From Brachionus manjavacas (taxonomy: Eukaryota; Rotifera; Eurotatoria; Ploima; Brachionidae), in the NCBI GenBank assembly GCA_019054805.1, contig JAHQIY010000008.1:4883501-4947500 (forward strand): a DNA stretch of 64,000 nucleotides. The letters are read 5' to 3'. The translations under genes were made by a program, and so were the position numbers. Below the pieces are notes generated by a model. It worked only from the letters and a program-made list of their open reading frames with translations. It ran no database searches and was not told where the DNA came from. The stretch's first letter is position 1; every line of letters starts with the position of its first letter. Below, in pieces: positions 1 through 16,020 of this stretch.

Positions 1-1
1 A

Positions 2-2838
<2,837 letters not shown>

Positions 2839-2962
2839 ATAAAAAGGACCGGCCACATTAATGACTATATTTTAAAATGTATTATTGTTACTAAATTTTT
2901 AATTTTTTTATTAAAAAAAACTATTTTCAAATAAATAAAACTAATTTGAAATTAAATAATTT

Positions 2963-5900
2963 TTAATCATTCATGTTGAACAAACATTTTTTTTGAACGG
3001 CACTCTCAGTCGCCTCGAGCCATCGGTCAAACGAATACTGGCTCTCAGCTCTAAAAAAATAGACATGATTTTTAAATTGTAGTTTAAAAACAAAATCTTT
3101 GTTGATGCTATCTGACTCGCTTGGCACAGTGACAGAGTAGCCTAGCAATGGCAGACTGGCTAAAGGATATTCGTCTTGGTATGTTTTGTAGAAAAACAGG
3201 CAAAAATTGGTAAAAACAACCCAGAGCTTTTGCCATCCGTTACTATTTTTGAATTTTCTTAGCAAATAACCACTCAGCTGGTTAAGGTTGGACCTATGTA
3301 TATCGTTTGAGCCAACGCTGGTGTTTCGGTGCCAGCAAACATGCATTGTCGTATTGGCTCTGTGCTGTATATTTTGAGCGCTTACTTGATCTTCTTCGTT
3401 GCTCAGATCCAAATTGTTGTCCGAGGAGCTGTTTGATTTTAGTGTGCTGTAGTTACTCTTTTGATCGAGAAGCTTTGGTGAAACGCTTGTATTCGGTTCG
3501 CAGTTTTTGGCTTTCTCCACTGCCTCGTTCAAATCCTGCATCCATTTTGCTTTTTCTTGTGCATTTACGGCACACAGAAGCAGAGAACGCTTTGAGCAAT
3601 GAACCGTAAATGAGTTTTCTACGCTGATGTGTGCGTTTCCGTCCTCTATTTGAATATTTCTAAGCGGAAATTCGCCATGAACTTTGAACTGGAGACCTGA
3701 GTTTGTAGAACATTTAGCACAATAAAGCAATATGTCGTCAAACTTTAGAGAAAAAAATTTAATTGATTCAAAAAAAATTAATTTTATTTTAAAAAAAATA
3801 TTTTTTAAATTCTAGAATCTAAAAAAACTTCCTGTCAAATTTTGTGAAAAAAAATCATCTTTATGATATTTCGACCTATAATCAATTTTGTTAGATCACA
3901 AAAATTACCTTAAAAAATGGGAAATATTTTAGAAAAAAAATACTCCTATTAAATAGTACCACCTCAATAGTTTTATTTCTATAGTATGCTGTAAAGACCA
4001 TGGACAGACAATGAGTTTGTAAATAAAATCAATTTGACTTGTACTTTTTTGTACTTTAATATTTAGACTTAGCATGCATTGTACTTTTAGAACATTTTGT
4101 TATTTAGGATTCTGGTAAATTTTTTTGAAAAACTATGTAAAGAATTTAAAGAATTTCGTGTAAAAAGTGGAGAAATTTTAAAAAGAATCAAATGCTCATT
4201 GTTTTTACCTCAGGAATGTGATTTAAACAAAAAATCTCATAGAAAAGATTTTTACTATTAAAAAAAAATTAAGTTTATTGTCTTTTTTTAAGTTTAAACA
4301 GAAAAATTGTAATTTTTTTTCAATATTTTTATCGAATAATTATTTTCTCAAATTTTTTTTCACAACTATATTTAAATAACACTATTCAGCTTTTTAAAGG
4401 TTGTATTGGAGAGCTTTTAAATCTTCGCCATGTTATAAGATTGGCATACGAGGTTGAGAGGAGTTTAAGTTTTGCCTTTTAAATAAGAAGACATAGCAAC
4501 TGTCTTTTTAAATTAGAAATTCTCATATTTGTTAATTAAAAAGGCGCCTTACTTTGAAAGTTGATAATTTTAAAAGTTTGGGAAGTTGATTAAAAATTAG
4601 AAAATTTAAATGAATGGCGCAAAATTTGAGTTCTGAAAAATAATATAAAAGTTGAATGATATTCTTGTGACAACATCGCTCCTCAAATAAGCGAAGGCTT
4701 ATTCTGGAAAGGAATTCCTAAGCCAACTCAAATAACCAATCTTCAGATAAGTTGTACAAACTGTAAATACCATAATTTATCTAGTTTTACCCTTTAATAT
4801 CATTACCAAGCTAATTCACACTACAAAATAAAAAATAATAAAAGACAAAACTCAGAAAAATAATTAAATTTTTTTTTAATCCATATCTTCTCTCTTTCCT
4901 CTTTCTCTTTGAACCAAAAAAAAATGAAAGTTGTATGAGGCCTCGCTTCGGCACAACCTTGAGAGATCATCTCTCTAAAATTATCTATCTATCTATACTA
5001 ATTGAATACAAATAAAATTTTCAAATAAAATGAATTCGAATCCGAAATGGGAAAATTTTATAAATAATCTAAAAAATTTAGATATTTAAGAAAATGATCT
5101 TCTAAAGCTAAGCAAATTTAATCACGAGCTTTTTAAAAAAAAACATAAATTCATTGCTCAATGCTCAAATTTTTACATATCGAACTTATTCTAAAAAATA
5201 TATGTATCTTTTCGATGCGATATAAATGAACAGAGAAATAACTAAATATTTGAAAAAAATTTTAATTCTATGAAAATTTGCAGAAAGAATTAAATTTGAC
5301 AATTATAGATTCTGATTTCTGTAGGACTTGTTTCTCTAAAAAATTAAATAGTAATTTTATTTATGATCAACTGATCATAAAATTAACTAGCTTAAATGGA
5401 ATATATTGTCGCGATTCCACTTGAGTAGAAAACCGCTTGGAGTTAGTGCAATTTTTGAATTATTAAGAGGTTCAGACAAGAAAATATTTAAAGGTAAAAA
5501 TCCTTTCTGTACTTTTTGTACTTTTTCATAATTTAAATTTATTTGACCACCTCAATAGTTTTATTGACCCTCTACCTTTTTGTACTTTCTGTAATTTTTC
5601 TAATTATTTTTTTTGGCCCTGATACTTTTTGTACTTTTTCTAATTAATCTATTTGGCACTGTCCCTTTTTGTTCTTATTGATAATAAAAAAATTAATCAA
5701 TATTTTAAATATCAATTTTAAATTTAACTAATATTTTTCTTACCTCCAGCATACCCGAATCCCTAAACAAGGACTCCGCCCCGGACCCCGTTTAAGTTTT
5801 AATATAATGATTAAAATTACCATTAATTACAAAAAGTACAAAAAGGGACAGTGCCTAAAAAATTAATTAGAAATAGTACAAAAAGAAAGAGGGCCTAATA

Positions 5901-8900
5901 AAATAATATTCTGAAAAAGAACAAAAAGTACAGAAAGGAAAATTTTTTTTTAAAGTTTGATCTCATTGTCTATCCATGAAATTTTGAAATTATGGATATT
6001 AAAAAAAATTCACGTTCTTTTGGAAACTAATTTTAGCTTTCTCTTTGACTCTTAAAAAAAATTCGATCTTGAATTTGATAAAGAGTTAAAGGATAGAAGA
6101 GAAAAGAAAAATAAAGAGGAGAAGAATGTCCTGAAATCTTGAAACAATTTTTAAAAGCTTAATCATAAAAGCAAAAAAATATAAAAAGTCACATCTTTGT
6201 TTAATTATTTATAAATGTTTATAAATAAAAATAATGGGAAAGAATTAAAAAAAAAAATTAAAAGTAGATTAGATTTTTTTTCAAAGATCAATCAAATTTT
6301 TCAAATTTTAATGAACTGACTATATTTTGTTTTTGTATGGAATTAAACTATTCATTTTCATCATCTAAAAATTTCTTTTGAATAATTATATTTTTAATTT
6401 TAAGATTATTTTGAAATTATTTAAATAATTGATTTTTTTTATTTATCTTAATATGCAAGTAAAGAAAAAAGATGGAAAATATCAATCAGTTTTTTTATTT
6501 AATATTTATTTAGTTAAAAACTAAATTCAACTTACCAGGAAAAACATTCGTTGTTGATAGCCCTTGCGGGATAATTTTTGCAGAGAACCTTCACGAATGA
6601 ACTTCTAAAATTTAAAATCAAGTAAAAAAAATTCCAAAAAAAAAAATAAAAATAAAAATTACTCGTTTGGAATCAGGATCGTGGCTAAAATTAATCAAGT
6701 CTTTTTCCAACTCGAGCAATTTTTGTTTATTTTCCTTAAAAATTTTTATGAGGTGATAAGCAAATAATTTAGAATGTAAATTAGAAAAACGAATTTACGT
6801 ATGAACATATTTTTTCATTGATAAAATCGCTGAGATGCTCAAGCTTTTCAAGAATGCTGTATGTTTGCATATAATCAGGATGCTTTATTCCATAAGATAT
6901 CAACAACCCTAAAATATTTGATAATTATTTAATATTTATCTAAAAAAATAACCATTTAATGATAAAACTTTACTTTCTATTAAAATCTTATAATGGATCA
7001 CTCGTTGAACTGGTTTAAACAAAAACAATGAGAATGGCAGGTAGCAAATCTTCAGCGACTCAAACTCTTTATAGATTGCGTCAAATTTTTTATTTTTTTT
7101 ACATAATTGTTCAAGTTCATTTAGAATGAGATCATATTTTTGAATATAAAAATTATAAAATTTAAAAGAGTGCTCTAGAGAGGAGAACAAGTCCCCCAAA
7201 GCCAAACTGGTCGATGTACACTCAAAACTTTTATCAGTCCATTTTTGAAATCGGGCCTCGAGTTCATTCAAAAATTTTGAATGAAAGTCGCCTAGTGGAA
7301 GCAAAGCTTGATCCGAATAGAGCAGATCAAACAAGTTAAGATTGGCCAGGCTGAAATTCTGTTTATCAGCAAACTGTTTGAACAAAATAGTAACCAGTTC
7401 TAAATCTTTTTTGTAAGTGCGTTCAGTCATGACAAGTTCTTTCAGAATAGAAAAAACTTCTAAGTCTTGGACCAGAGGTCTTCTGAGCACTGAATCGGCC
7501 TCGTTTTTGACCACTAGAGTAAACAAAAAAATTATTTCAAATAAATTCCTTTAATTGAGCATGGCACTTACAATTTATCGCTGAATGAATGACAGGCTGC
7601 TGATAGTCCTGGAGTTCGATCTTTTGGTTCGGATTGATAGGCAAAATTTGAATTGGGCTGGTGATGTGTTGTCGGGGCCCGATGTTTTGTTTTATAGTTG
7701 GGCGATATGAGTAGCCCGGTTCTGTTCGGATGGGACTAATTGGACGTCTTATTCGCTCATAAGCTCTTATTTTTTGCTGTTCATTTTGCTTCTTCATGTT
7801 GGACAAAATAATTTGAGCCGCTAGTGAACACCGAGCTTTTTTATCCACTTTTAAATTAAAAAAGGAAAATGAAAACAAAATCACGTTTTTCTAATTTTAT
7901 TAAAACAAAAAAAATAAAAATCTACAAGACTATTCTAAACAATTTTTAGTTTGGTCAAACCTAATAGGTCCGTAAATTTTCTTCCAGCTAAAATTTGCCA
8001 TCAAAGTTTTGATATGTTGACAGTGATTAAAATTTTCAAATTTTTTCTTTTTAAAAATTAAGTGTGAGCTTAATTAAAAAAAAAAATTGTCTTATCTGAA
8101 AATAAAGATGAGCCAGCATTTATAACAGAAGTTTTGGTTTTGAAAATTCTAAATTATCAATTCGGGAAATTTGACTCTAAATTTGAAAATTCAGAATTTT
8201 TGAATAGTACGACTTAAAATATGTTGGGACACCTTGTGTTCCAAAAAGAGTTAAGAAGAAGAAAGAAGACTATTTAAAATATGATTTTCGATCATTCAAA
8301 TTAAAATTAAAACTTAATAATTGCTCAGGGTGAAGAGACTTCAAAAACATTAAAACAATATAGTGTTTATTTTTTTTAATAATGATATTAAAAAAATCAA
8401 TTTTTAGTTTTAAAATTTTTCACTAAAAAGAAAACATTTCTCTAAAATATGTAAAATTATTAACTCGACTTTTTTTTTACATTTGAAAGGATAAAATTAA
8501 ATTACTAAAAATTTTCAAAACAAATTGAACCACAATTTAAAAAATGTACTATCTTTTTGAATTTAGAGACACTTAAAATTTTTTATTATTTTGTCAGAAA
8601 AACTGAGTTTAAATTTGTTTAAATTTTTTTATTATAAATTAGACTTTGTAGACTGGTTCAAATTTTCAAAAGTTAAACATTCTTGATTTTATACATTTAC
8701 GTTTCTCTCTGAAATAAAGTGGTTATTTTTTAAAAATACTGTAGCTAGTGTCAATTTAATTTTAATTAGTTAAATATTAATGCCGGACCACAAATTGATT
8801 TGTATTAATTAACTTATGTCAATACTTGCCTTTAGCCCTTTTTTCTTTTTTTTCAAATTCAAGAGCGTAAAAAGTTCTACATGAAACAATTTACAGGAGT

Positions 8901-11900
8901 CAAAAAAGTTAAAAGGACAAGATTTTAGGCGACTTCGAAAAAGAGCAAAAAACCCATTTTTTGACCTTCTTCAGATAGGTTTTTTGCAATAAATTTTTCG
9001 AATTATGGAAAACCGAAGATACCACTAGATAGATCTTGAAATTTTCTTGCCTTTGGCTTTTACAGACCAAAAAAAGGTCAAAGATTCGAAAAGTTATGCA
9101 CATGGGAAACTTGCAAGTGATTACCAGTCACTTAGTTTTCAAGTCACTTCAGAATGGTCAATTTTTTAGCTACGATAATGATTAATAGCTCAAATTTAAG
9201 AGCGCAAAAAGTTCTACATGATACAATTTACAGGAGTCAAAAAGGTTAAAAGGACAAGATTTTAGGCGACTTCGAAAAAGGTTACATTTAAAAAATCAAA
9301 TGAGGCAATAACTCATAAAAAAATCTAACCAAATTTAAATTGATTTTATTGAAATAAAAATTTTTTTTTCAAACTTAATTTATTTAAACCTTAATTAACA
9401 ACTAGTTCTATTATAACCAAAATGACTTGACAGACTTAAATTTTTTGCTGAAAAAAAACTTAATATTTAAATACACTTTTATTTAAGTTTGGCAAATTAA
9501 GATGGAAAAAATACTTTTATTAGGCTACCAGATTTGACCATTGATTACTTCATGCTTAATCTTTTATCTGTAAAAAAATCATTCAAAGGAAGAAGAATCG
9601 TTATTTGAGGAGATATGTTTTGGACTGTGCTCCATTGGAGGCGAATCGAGTAGCAGATCACTAGATTTAGCGATCGATCGGTCAAAACTGGGGCCATCAT
9701 CCAAAGGTGTATTGGCCTCGGAGCCGTCCAGTGCCATAATTTTCGACAGACTCTCATCATCTAGGCATTTATCAATCACGTCCTCATAGGTCTCGCTGCA
9801 GCTGTCATCTTGACCACAACTACTTGAACTGTACTCCTTGTAGACTAGGTTTTTTTTTTGCGGAATTTTGAGCTGCAAATTTGTTTTCAGATTGACCGTG
9901 TCGTCCCGATACGAGAAGGAATTTTTTGGCGGCAATTTGCGCCCATCAACATACTTGATGATGTGCGGCAGCGATTTGACACTAGGGCCTGTCTTGAGAA
10001 TGCCATCTGCTTGGAATTGTGTGCCAGTATTTAATTCTATGACCGAGAGAGTCGATGAAATGGACGAGGTGGACACCGAAGTGTCCATTGACGAGTCCGA
10101 TGCATCAAGAAGCTCATTAATGTAGGATATAGATGAAGTTGACATGGAGGAACTGAGCGAAAAGGACAAATAATCGTCAGAGTTAAGCTTATTCCTAACA
10201 TTTTCAGGCTTTTTAACTTGATTACTAGTCAACACTACTGGAGTGGCACACAATTTTTTAACTCTATTAAAACTACTACTATTAGAATTGAAAAAATTTT
10301 TCTTACCGTCCTCATCATCATCTTCATGGGCTTCTTGATTCGGATTTGATGAAGATGATGACGGCGATGACGAAGATGGACTCAGCTTGTCCGCCGAGTA
10401 CAAATTGGTAGTTGTTGTTGTGTGCAGAAATTCTTCCTTGTAAGTGGTCTGGATGACTTCCTTGCGCGAGTAGATTTTGTTCGGGTTGGACCGCTCTAGG
10501 TCGCCTCTTTTCTCCTGTTGTATCGGCAGACTCACACTCGGTGGCTTGAAGGTGCTCGTGGTATTTTGCTCCTCGTTTTTCGCCTGATCACAGTCCTCGT
10601 CAGTGTTTTGGTCATCGCAGTCGTCATGGTCCGACAGGGCCAAGGTTTTTTCTTTGCCAAGACTGTGTCTGGAGTCCTGGTGCTGGTACAAATTGACCGA
10701 GTCTGTCGAGCTGATAAAATTGGTGGATCCGTGTCCGGTGGTGGCGTAGCCCGGCTGCAGTATGGCTCCTGTGGACCGGCTGGCCAGGTTTCGGTTCAGC
10801 GACTGGGTGCCCTGGGGATGAAAGTTGATAGCGCCAGAACTGCCCGAGTAGTTGTAGTGGCTTATGTTGCGCATAGAATGGTAGGATCTGTCGAACGACC
10901 TGTTCTTGGCTAGGTTTTCTCTGGCGTTTTCTATTAGTTCTTTTTGAGTTCGGCCGTAGTAGCGGAACGAGGAGCCGCGGGTAAGCAGCTTGCTCTTTTG
11001 TCTGGGCATTCGCTGGGCGCTGATGCAGCGAAAAAAAGCGTGGTGTTCTATACATTTTTTCCAGAAGTTTTTGCTGTCGTCCCTGTGGTCGAAGTAGAAT
11101 TCGACAGTGTCTTTGTAGAAGCCGTAGTTTTCCGGATGAAGTTTGACTAGGAATTTTTTGCGCTTGAAGCTCAGCTTGCGGATTTTGGCCCACGAAAATG
11201 TGTTTATTTTGGTGCAATTTTGAAAGACCAATATGCCCATATGGGCCACTGCTAGATTCAGCTGAACTCCTTCGTGATCTCTGGCAGCGTGCATCAGTAT
11301 GCCGTAGAGTTCGATTTTGCGAGCAATGTCCAGCAAATTCATGTCGGCATCGGCCGGTGTTTGACCACTTTGGAAAATTAAGATATTAGAATACAATAAA
11401 AAGTTGCTGTAAATTGGTAGAATTCTAAGCCAATTGATGACATATTCATATTACTTCCAAAAACATGGTTTGGTACAATAAAACAGAATTAATTTTAAAA
11501 AAATCATGATCCAATTTTATTTTTTGTGTACCTAGAATTTTTAATTTCGCACTAAAATAGTTTGAGTTTTTAATAAAATTAATTTGATTTGAAGTTGAAA
11601 TTATCTTTAGAAAAATAATTTTCTGGCTTTTTAATTTAATGCTTTTCGGCATTGAATTTTAGAAAAAAAAAGAAAAACAAGTTTTCATTGTCATCTAATG
11701 AAATTGATGAAGTCGGGCTAGAACTTGACAAAATTAGATTCAATAATGCCAAAGTCATAGCAGTCATAGATGTTCCTAAAGTGTCAGATGAAATCAATTT
11801 TTTTTGTAATAAGAACTGTAAATAATCACGACCAACGTGTCTTGTCCGATTTATAAGGAATTTATGAAAAACTAAAGGATTTTTAAGTAGCATATACCAA

Positions 11901-14586
11901 GTAAACATAAAGAATTAATGAAGATTGAATCATTTAACTAGGTTTAAGTTCCATGGACGAATTGAACTATTACAACCTAATTTTGACTTTTAAATTTGCA
12001 ATTAATGCTTTGGTACCGCTATTTTTAATAAAAACTCAGCTAAATTAGAAGCGGGCACTGCCAGTCCGGGAAGAGCCCTGGTTAAAGGTTTCGGGTAAGC
12101 AGAAAGTTAGGGTCTTTTTAATAAATTAGTCTTAACTTTAATTTAGAAGTTTATTTTTACTAAAATTAGCAGTGAGGAAAATTATGGGCCTCTAAAATTT
12201 AAAATTAAAGTTTCATAAAATACAAAAGTTTTTTTTAAAAATAATTTATTTGTAAAATCCTATTATTTTGCGTAAAAGATATAAATCAATAAAATTTAAA
12301 AAATTTAAAAAAAAATTTTTAAGCAAAATTTTTGACTTTAATTCAACTTTTGGCCAACTCTGATTTTATTTTTAAAAAAATAAACAGTTTTATAATATTT
12401 AAAATTTTAGATAAAAAATGATCAAAATGACTTGTTTTTTTTAAATTATTTATAACTATTAAGAAAATTGAAAAAAAAACTCACCACCAAATTGATTTTG
12501 ATGATGCTAGATGCCTATTTTGTTGAAAAAGAATCATTGTTTATTAAAAATTTTTCATTTTGTTCAAAATTTATTACTAAAAAATGAAATAAATTTTTTG
12601 AAATCAAAATAATAGATAGATTTATATTTTTGTTAAATCTCAAAATTTTCTATACACGAGCGAATGTTTATTATGCTTTCTTAACACTAGAAGCACCAAA
12701 ACGAGTCAAAATGACTTGTTTTAATAGAATCTAATGGATAAAAATGGAAAATAATTTATTATACTTAATTTTAATTGAGAAAAAATAAAAATTTGGCTAA
12801 AAAAAAGTATCTTGCAAAAATTTTATCTTCTACTGAATTCATTCCTTTTTGAACCAATTTTTCGTCTTTCATGTAAAATACGCAAAATTTAATTTTTGCA
12901 TTTTTTAAATTTGCTTATCTTGGTTCAAATATTAGGATTTAAGTCAGTTTTTAAAGATTTGCATACTTTTTATAAATATTTTATGACTCATCCATTGATT
13001 TTGTAGATAAATTCAAAATTTTAATTAAAAAACGAGTCAAAATGACTTTTTGGTGCTTCTAGTAGTATATGCTTAATTTTGTTCAAAGAAAATATTTTTT
13101 TTTTATTTGAATTTAGTTACAGTGCTGCTACGATACCTTGAATTCACCATATTTTACGTAAATTATGGTAAATTCACGATATTTTACCATAATTACCGTA
13201 AAATATGGTAATCTAAAAAAGGGTATTTTTCGTAAAATAACGATAATAACCGTAAAATACCGATAATTACTGTAAAATTCAGTAAAAAAAAATTTCCAAA
13301 ATTTCTCGAAAAAAACCAATTTCCACGAAAAAAATTTTTTTTGGATTTTTTGAAAAAGGAAAACAAAAAAAATTTTTGACAAAAATTGACGTAAATTTCG
13401 GTAAATTCATGTAAAAAAGGTAAAAAATGGTAAAAATTCAACAGAAAAGGAAAAATGGATTTTTTATTATTTCATTCAATTTTTTTTCTTAACAAATTAT
13501 GAAAATTAATATTTAAACATTATTTACAAAATAAATTTTATTTTCTAGCTTTTTTTGCTTTTAAGCTGTTAGCTGTCTTGTCCCAAGGTTAAACTTTTAA
13601 TATCGTTGAAAAAGTTAAACAAAAAAGTTCAAAATTAAACTATTTTAAGGTAAAAAAAGTTTCGCTTTTTTAATTTACACTTTATTCAGAATATAAATAT
13701 TCAACTAAAGAACAAATTCTCTGTTATTTTCTGCTCTGTTAAATTTTGTAAATAAAACTTCAAGTCAATCTATTTAATAAGATCATACCTAAGCATAAAT
13801 AATGGTGGAAGTAATTTAGAAAAAATTAAACTTGTTGAAGAATTAATTGAATCAATATTTTTAGGTAGTTATGATCCGAAAAAAAATTGTTTACTTACAT
13901 ATGATTTTTGTAGTAATCAATTATTTTAGACTCATGTTCGGTGTTTTGATGCGGAAAAAATTTTTTATTTTGAAAACAAGTTAAAGGATTGAAATTCTCG
14001 TTGAAGTCGCCAATTTCAGCTAATTAGAAAAAAAATGAAAAAAATGTAGGACTTTAATTAAAAAATTACCTTGCAGTATGTAGCTAGCTAATAGAGAGGC
14101 TGTGGCGTCCGTGCAAAGCAAAAGACCTTCGGCTAAATCGCGCTTTATCTGTAGGGCGTACAAATATCGAGTGTACTCTTCTTCGAGCTGACCAGGGTCC
14201 GGTGTGTAAAATTTAACGCAAAATATTAGCTTTAAATTGTTCTGTATTTGTTTGGCCACTGGTTTGTCATAATCAAGCCAATTCTTTAATTAACAAATAT
14301 TTAAATAAAAACAAAAAAATAATCATTTATTTCAATACTTTTTTTCCTTTAGAGTCAATAAACTCAAGGCCGAAGTAGTCGCTCTCAACAAGTTTAAGAT
14401 ATTGGTAGACCAAGTTTATCAATTCATTGCCAGTTGTCTTAGACTGCAAAAAAATTTCCCAATATTCAAAGATTCATTAAGAAATTAAATTCTTACTTCG
14501 ATTTGAAAAGGAATTTCTGAATCATCCAGCATTAGTATTTTAATTATTAAAGTCTTTCGTTTGGGTCCTGGACTTTTTGAACTCAT
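2963..14586 (-). CDS. FARP: FARP1/2-type FERM, RhoGEF (DH) and PH-domain protein
   Basis: Rho-family guanine nucleotide exchange factor linking membrane or receptor binding (FERM) to actin signalling. Exons, 5' to 3' on the minus strand: 14586-14497, 14443-14339, 14283-14070, 14019-13899, 11367 to about 9580, 7847-7572, 7513-6974, 6908-6799, 6734-6663, 6604-6536, 3742-2963; phases agree at every checked junction. The FERM domain occupies roughly residues 10-293 (DPGQLEEEYTRYLYALQIKR; NLLDIARKIELYGILMHAAR). The FERM-adjacent motif is RGSSFRYYGRTQKEL. A Ser/Asn-rich linker of about 400 residues follows, then the DH domain (LKELVMTERTYKKDLE; LFLFKPVQRVIHYKIL), PH1 (REGSLQKLSRKGYQQRMFFL) and PH2 (LLRKFKNSNGWQKLWVVF; FRAESQYSFDRWLEA). 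The start is the only Met ahead of the first FERM strand. The 3' edge of the long fifth exon is unresolved, because its frame meets TGA at 9579-9581 and I found no convincing donor. The likely length of about 1,380 residues exceeds vertebrate FARPs because of the linker. Confidence 0.93.
3743..6535 (-). other. FARP intron between the two PH1 exons
   Basis: A 2.8-kb intron that splits PH1 right after MFFL. It holds a foldback element (5501-5940) and, at about 4870-5000, a stretch resembling a retrotransposon 3' end: a short hairpin-rich tract (GCCTCGCTTCGGC) followed by an ATCT microsatellite. Nothing else in it is recognisable. Confidence 0.7.
5501..5940. repeat. Foldback (long inverted repeat) element in a FARP intron
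   Basis: The left end (TCCTTTCTGTACTTTTTGTA) is mirrored at 5921-5940, and the inverted similarity continues for roughly 170 bases. The arms share CTTTTTGTACTTTTTCTAATTA and GGCACTGTCCCTTTTTGT. Within each arm the CTTTTTGTACTTT motif recurs at about 60-base spacing. The loop contains a C/G-rich island (ACTCCGCCCCGGACCCCGTT at about 5776). A degraded relative of the loop lies near 16780-16860. No coding capacity and no clear target duplication. Superfamily unknown. Confidence 0.6.
8861..9280 (+). repeat. Pair of about 83-bp direct repeats in a FARP intron
   Basis: 8861-8943 and 9198-9280 are near-identical copies, both starting AAGAGCG and ending GGCGACTTCGAAAAAG. They are offset by 337 bp, and the sequence between them is not repeated elsewhere that I can see. 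This could be a partial tandem duplication or two copies of a small dispersed repeat. Confidence 0.7.
11368..13898 (-). other. FARP intron inside the FERM domain, with MITE insertions
   Basis: A 2.5-kb intron between the fourth and fifth FARP exons. It carries a piggyBac-like MITE (12685-13064) and, at about 13118-13285, an inverted-repeat-rich tract of TTACGGTA/TTACCGTA motifs beginning ACAGTGCTGCTACG. The ORFs at 11446-11908 and 13128-13441 are low-complexity or repeat-derived and are not called as genes. Confidence 0.6.
12685..13064. mobile_element. piggyBac-like MITE
   Basis: The terminal inverted repeat CACTAGAAGCACCAAAA at the left, directly after TTAA (12681-12684), is mirrored on the right, where the inner part reads TTTTGGTGCTTCTAGTA. 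Both ends have AGTCAAAATGACT close inside. TTAA plus CACT ends suggest piggyBac. On the right, TTAA lies 8 bases farther out (13073-13076), so that edge is damaged. No transposase coding sequence is present. Confidence 0.5.
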
Positions 14587-14765
14587 TTGTCAAAAATAAA
14601 TTTGAATATTTTTTTACTAATCTAAATATCTAATAGAAAAATCCATTTTAAATTTTATTCAAAAAAATCCGCAGAAAATTTGGAATCTTCTTTCAATGTC
14701 ATGAGAGATAACAATCTCGATGAAAAGATAATTTTTCACAATAAATATTGCTCTTAATTCTAATA

Positions 14766-16020
14766 CAGTCAATCCTCCGTATAACGAGACCCTATATAAC
14801 GAGAAATCCTTTATAACGAGCAACTTGGCTAGAACCGATTACGAGCTATAGAAAAAGATATAAAAATTAATTCGATATAACGAGTTTCGATATAACGAAA
14901 ACTTGATATAACGAGCTTATAATGAAATACCGCTTAATCATTTTCTTAAGAATAAAAACTTCCTATAACGAGCTTGAACAAAAGAAAATTTTTCACACTT
15001 TTTATATAAAAAAAAAATAAAAATAAAACAATTAACTTATCTTCATGAATAACTATAAATCACCAGAAAACATTTCCTATCTAATTGTTTATAAAAAATG
15101 TCCAATCTTAACCAAAAAAAAAGAAAGTGTATTTCACTTGAAACAAAAGTTGAAATAATAAAAAAACATTGCGAACAAAAAACCGCTACTTCAATTCTCG
15201 CAAAAGAGTATAGCGTCAACACATCGACCATTTCGACAATTCTCTCGTCTAAAGAAAAAATTTTAGAGCACTTTGAGAAGAACTTGTGCGGTACAGAAAA
15301 AAAAAGAATCAAATTATCGAGTTTCGATGATGTCGATAAAGCCGTTTTGTTTTGGTTCGAACAAGTTCAAAAGTATAGCAACGTAGTGCATGGGATGGTG
15401 TTTCGGCATTAACAATCCAAAGATGTTTTCGAAAAGCTGGTTTCAAGGGCGATTTTTTATTTGGCGATTCATTGAGTGGATGTGAAGAAAACGACGAATT
15501 TAATGATATATCTTCGTTTGAAAAAAAGTTAAACTTTGACAAATATGCTTATGTTTCAATCGACTCAAATTTTCCTGCACGCGGCTTATTATCAGATGTT
15601 GAGATCATCAGTTCAGTTAACAATACAGCACAAAATGATGACAGTGATTCTGATGTCGAAGAAATCGAAAAACCTAAAAAACCTGTTATAAGCTCAAAAG
15701 AAGCTTTCGATAAAATTAATGATTTAAAAGATTTTTTTTTGAATAAAAACCAAGATTTCTCAAAAATAGTTGATTTTTTGTTTAATATTGAAAATGTTGT
15801 GATTGAAAAATGTAATACCAAACAAACATCTATTAAATATTTTGTAAAAAAACAATAATTTTGTATTTTTTTCCTTTTTTTTTATTTTTTTACCAATAAA
15901 CATTATGAAAAAAAAAATTTTTTTGCCCATCTTTTTCAATGCAATTTCGATATAACGAGTTTCGATATAACGAGCAACGAAATTTTCGCCCAACTTGCTC
16001 GTTATATCGAGGATTGACTG
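14766..16020 (+). mobile_element. Tigger/pogo-type DNA transposon, internally deleted
   Basis: Ends CAGTCAATCCTC at both sides as inverted repeats, flanked by TA at 14764-14765 and 16021-16022, the pogo/Tigger hallmark. Near the left end the unit TATAACGAG recurs at least six times in about 200 bp. On the right it occurs three times within 75 bp, two in direct and one in inverted orientation. Two transposase pieces survive (see the pseudogene entry), but the DDE catalytic core is gone. The element lies just upstream of the FARP start codon (14586), so it could affect that promoter; this is inference only. Confidence 0.88.
15098..15858 (+). pseudogene. Tigger-type transposase, catalytic core deleted
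   Basis: 15098-15412 encodes the CENP-B-type helix-turn-helix start: KCISLETKVEIIKKHCEQ, then LAKEYSVNTSTISTIL, then the beginning of the second HTH (DKAVLFWFEQ). At about 15385 this joins, in another frame, a transposase C-terminus: AWDGVSALTIQRCFRKAGF, an acidic stretch (DDSDSDVEE) and KQTSIKYFVKKQ at 15858. The roughly 300 residues of DDE domain between these parts in full-length Tigger proteins are missing, so it cannot transpose alone. Both flanks stay open, suggesting fairly recent activity or loss. Confidence 0.85.

Noticed and set aside
9545..9600. A possible mini-exon after the FARP long exon (TTTTTTTACAG acceptor, then GTAATC donor)
   Set aside because: No good upstream donor was found to pair with it and the resulting peptide has no family support. 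Left as an unresolved boundary.
10518..11217. ORFs of 131 and 197 residues across the FARP long exon
   Set aside because: They are other-frame shadows of the FARP coding exon; only the 11367-9580 frame matches FERM and FA motifs.
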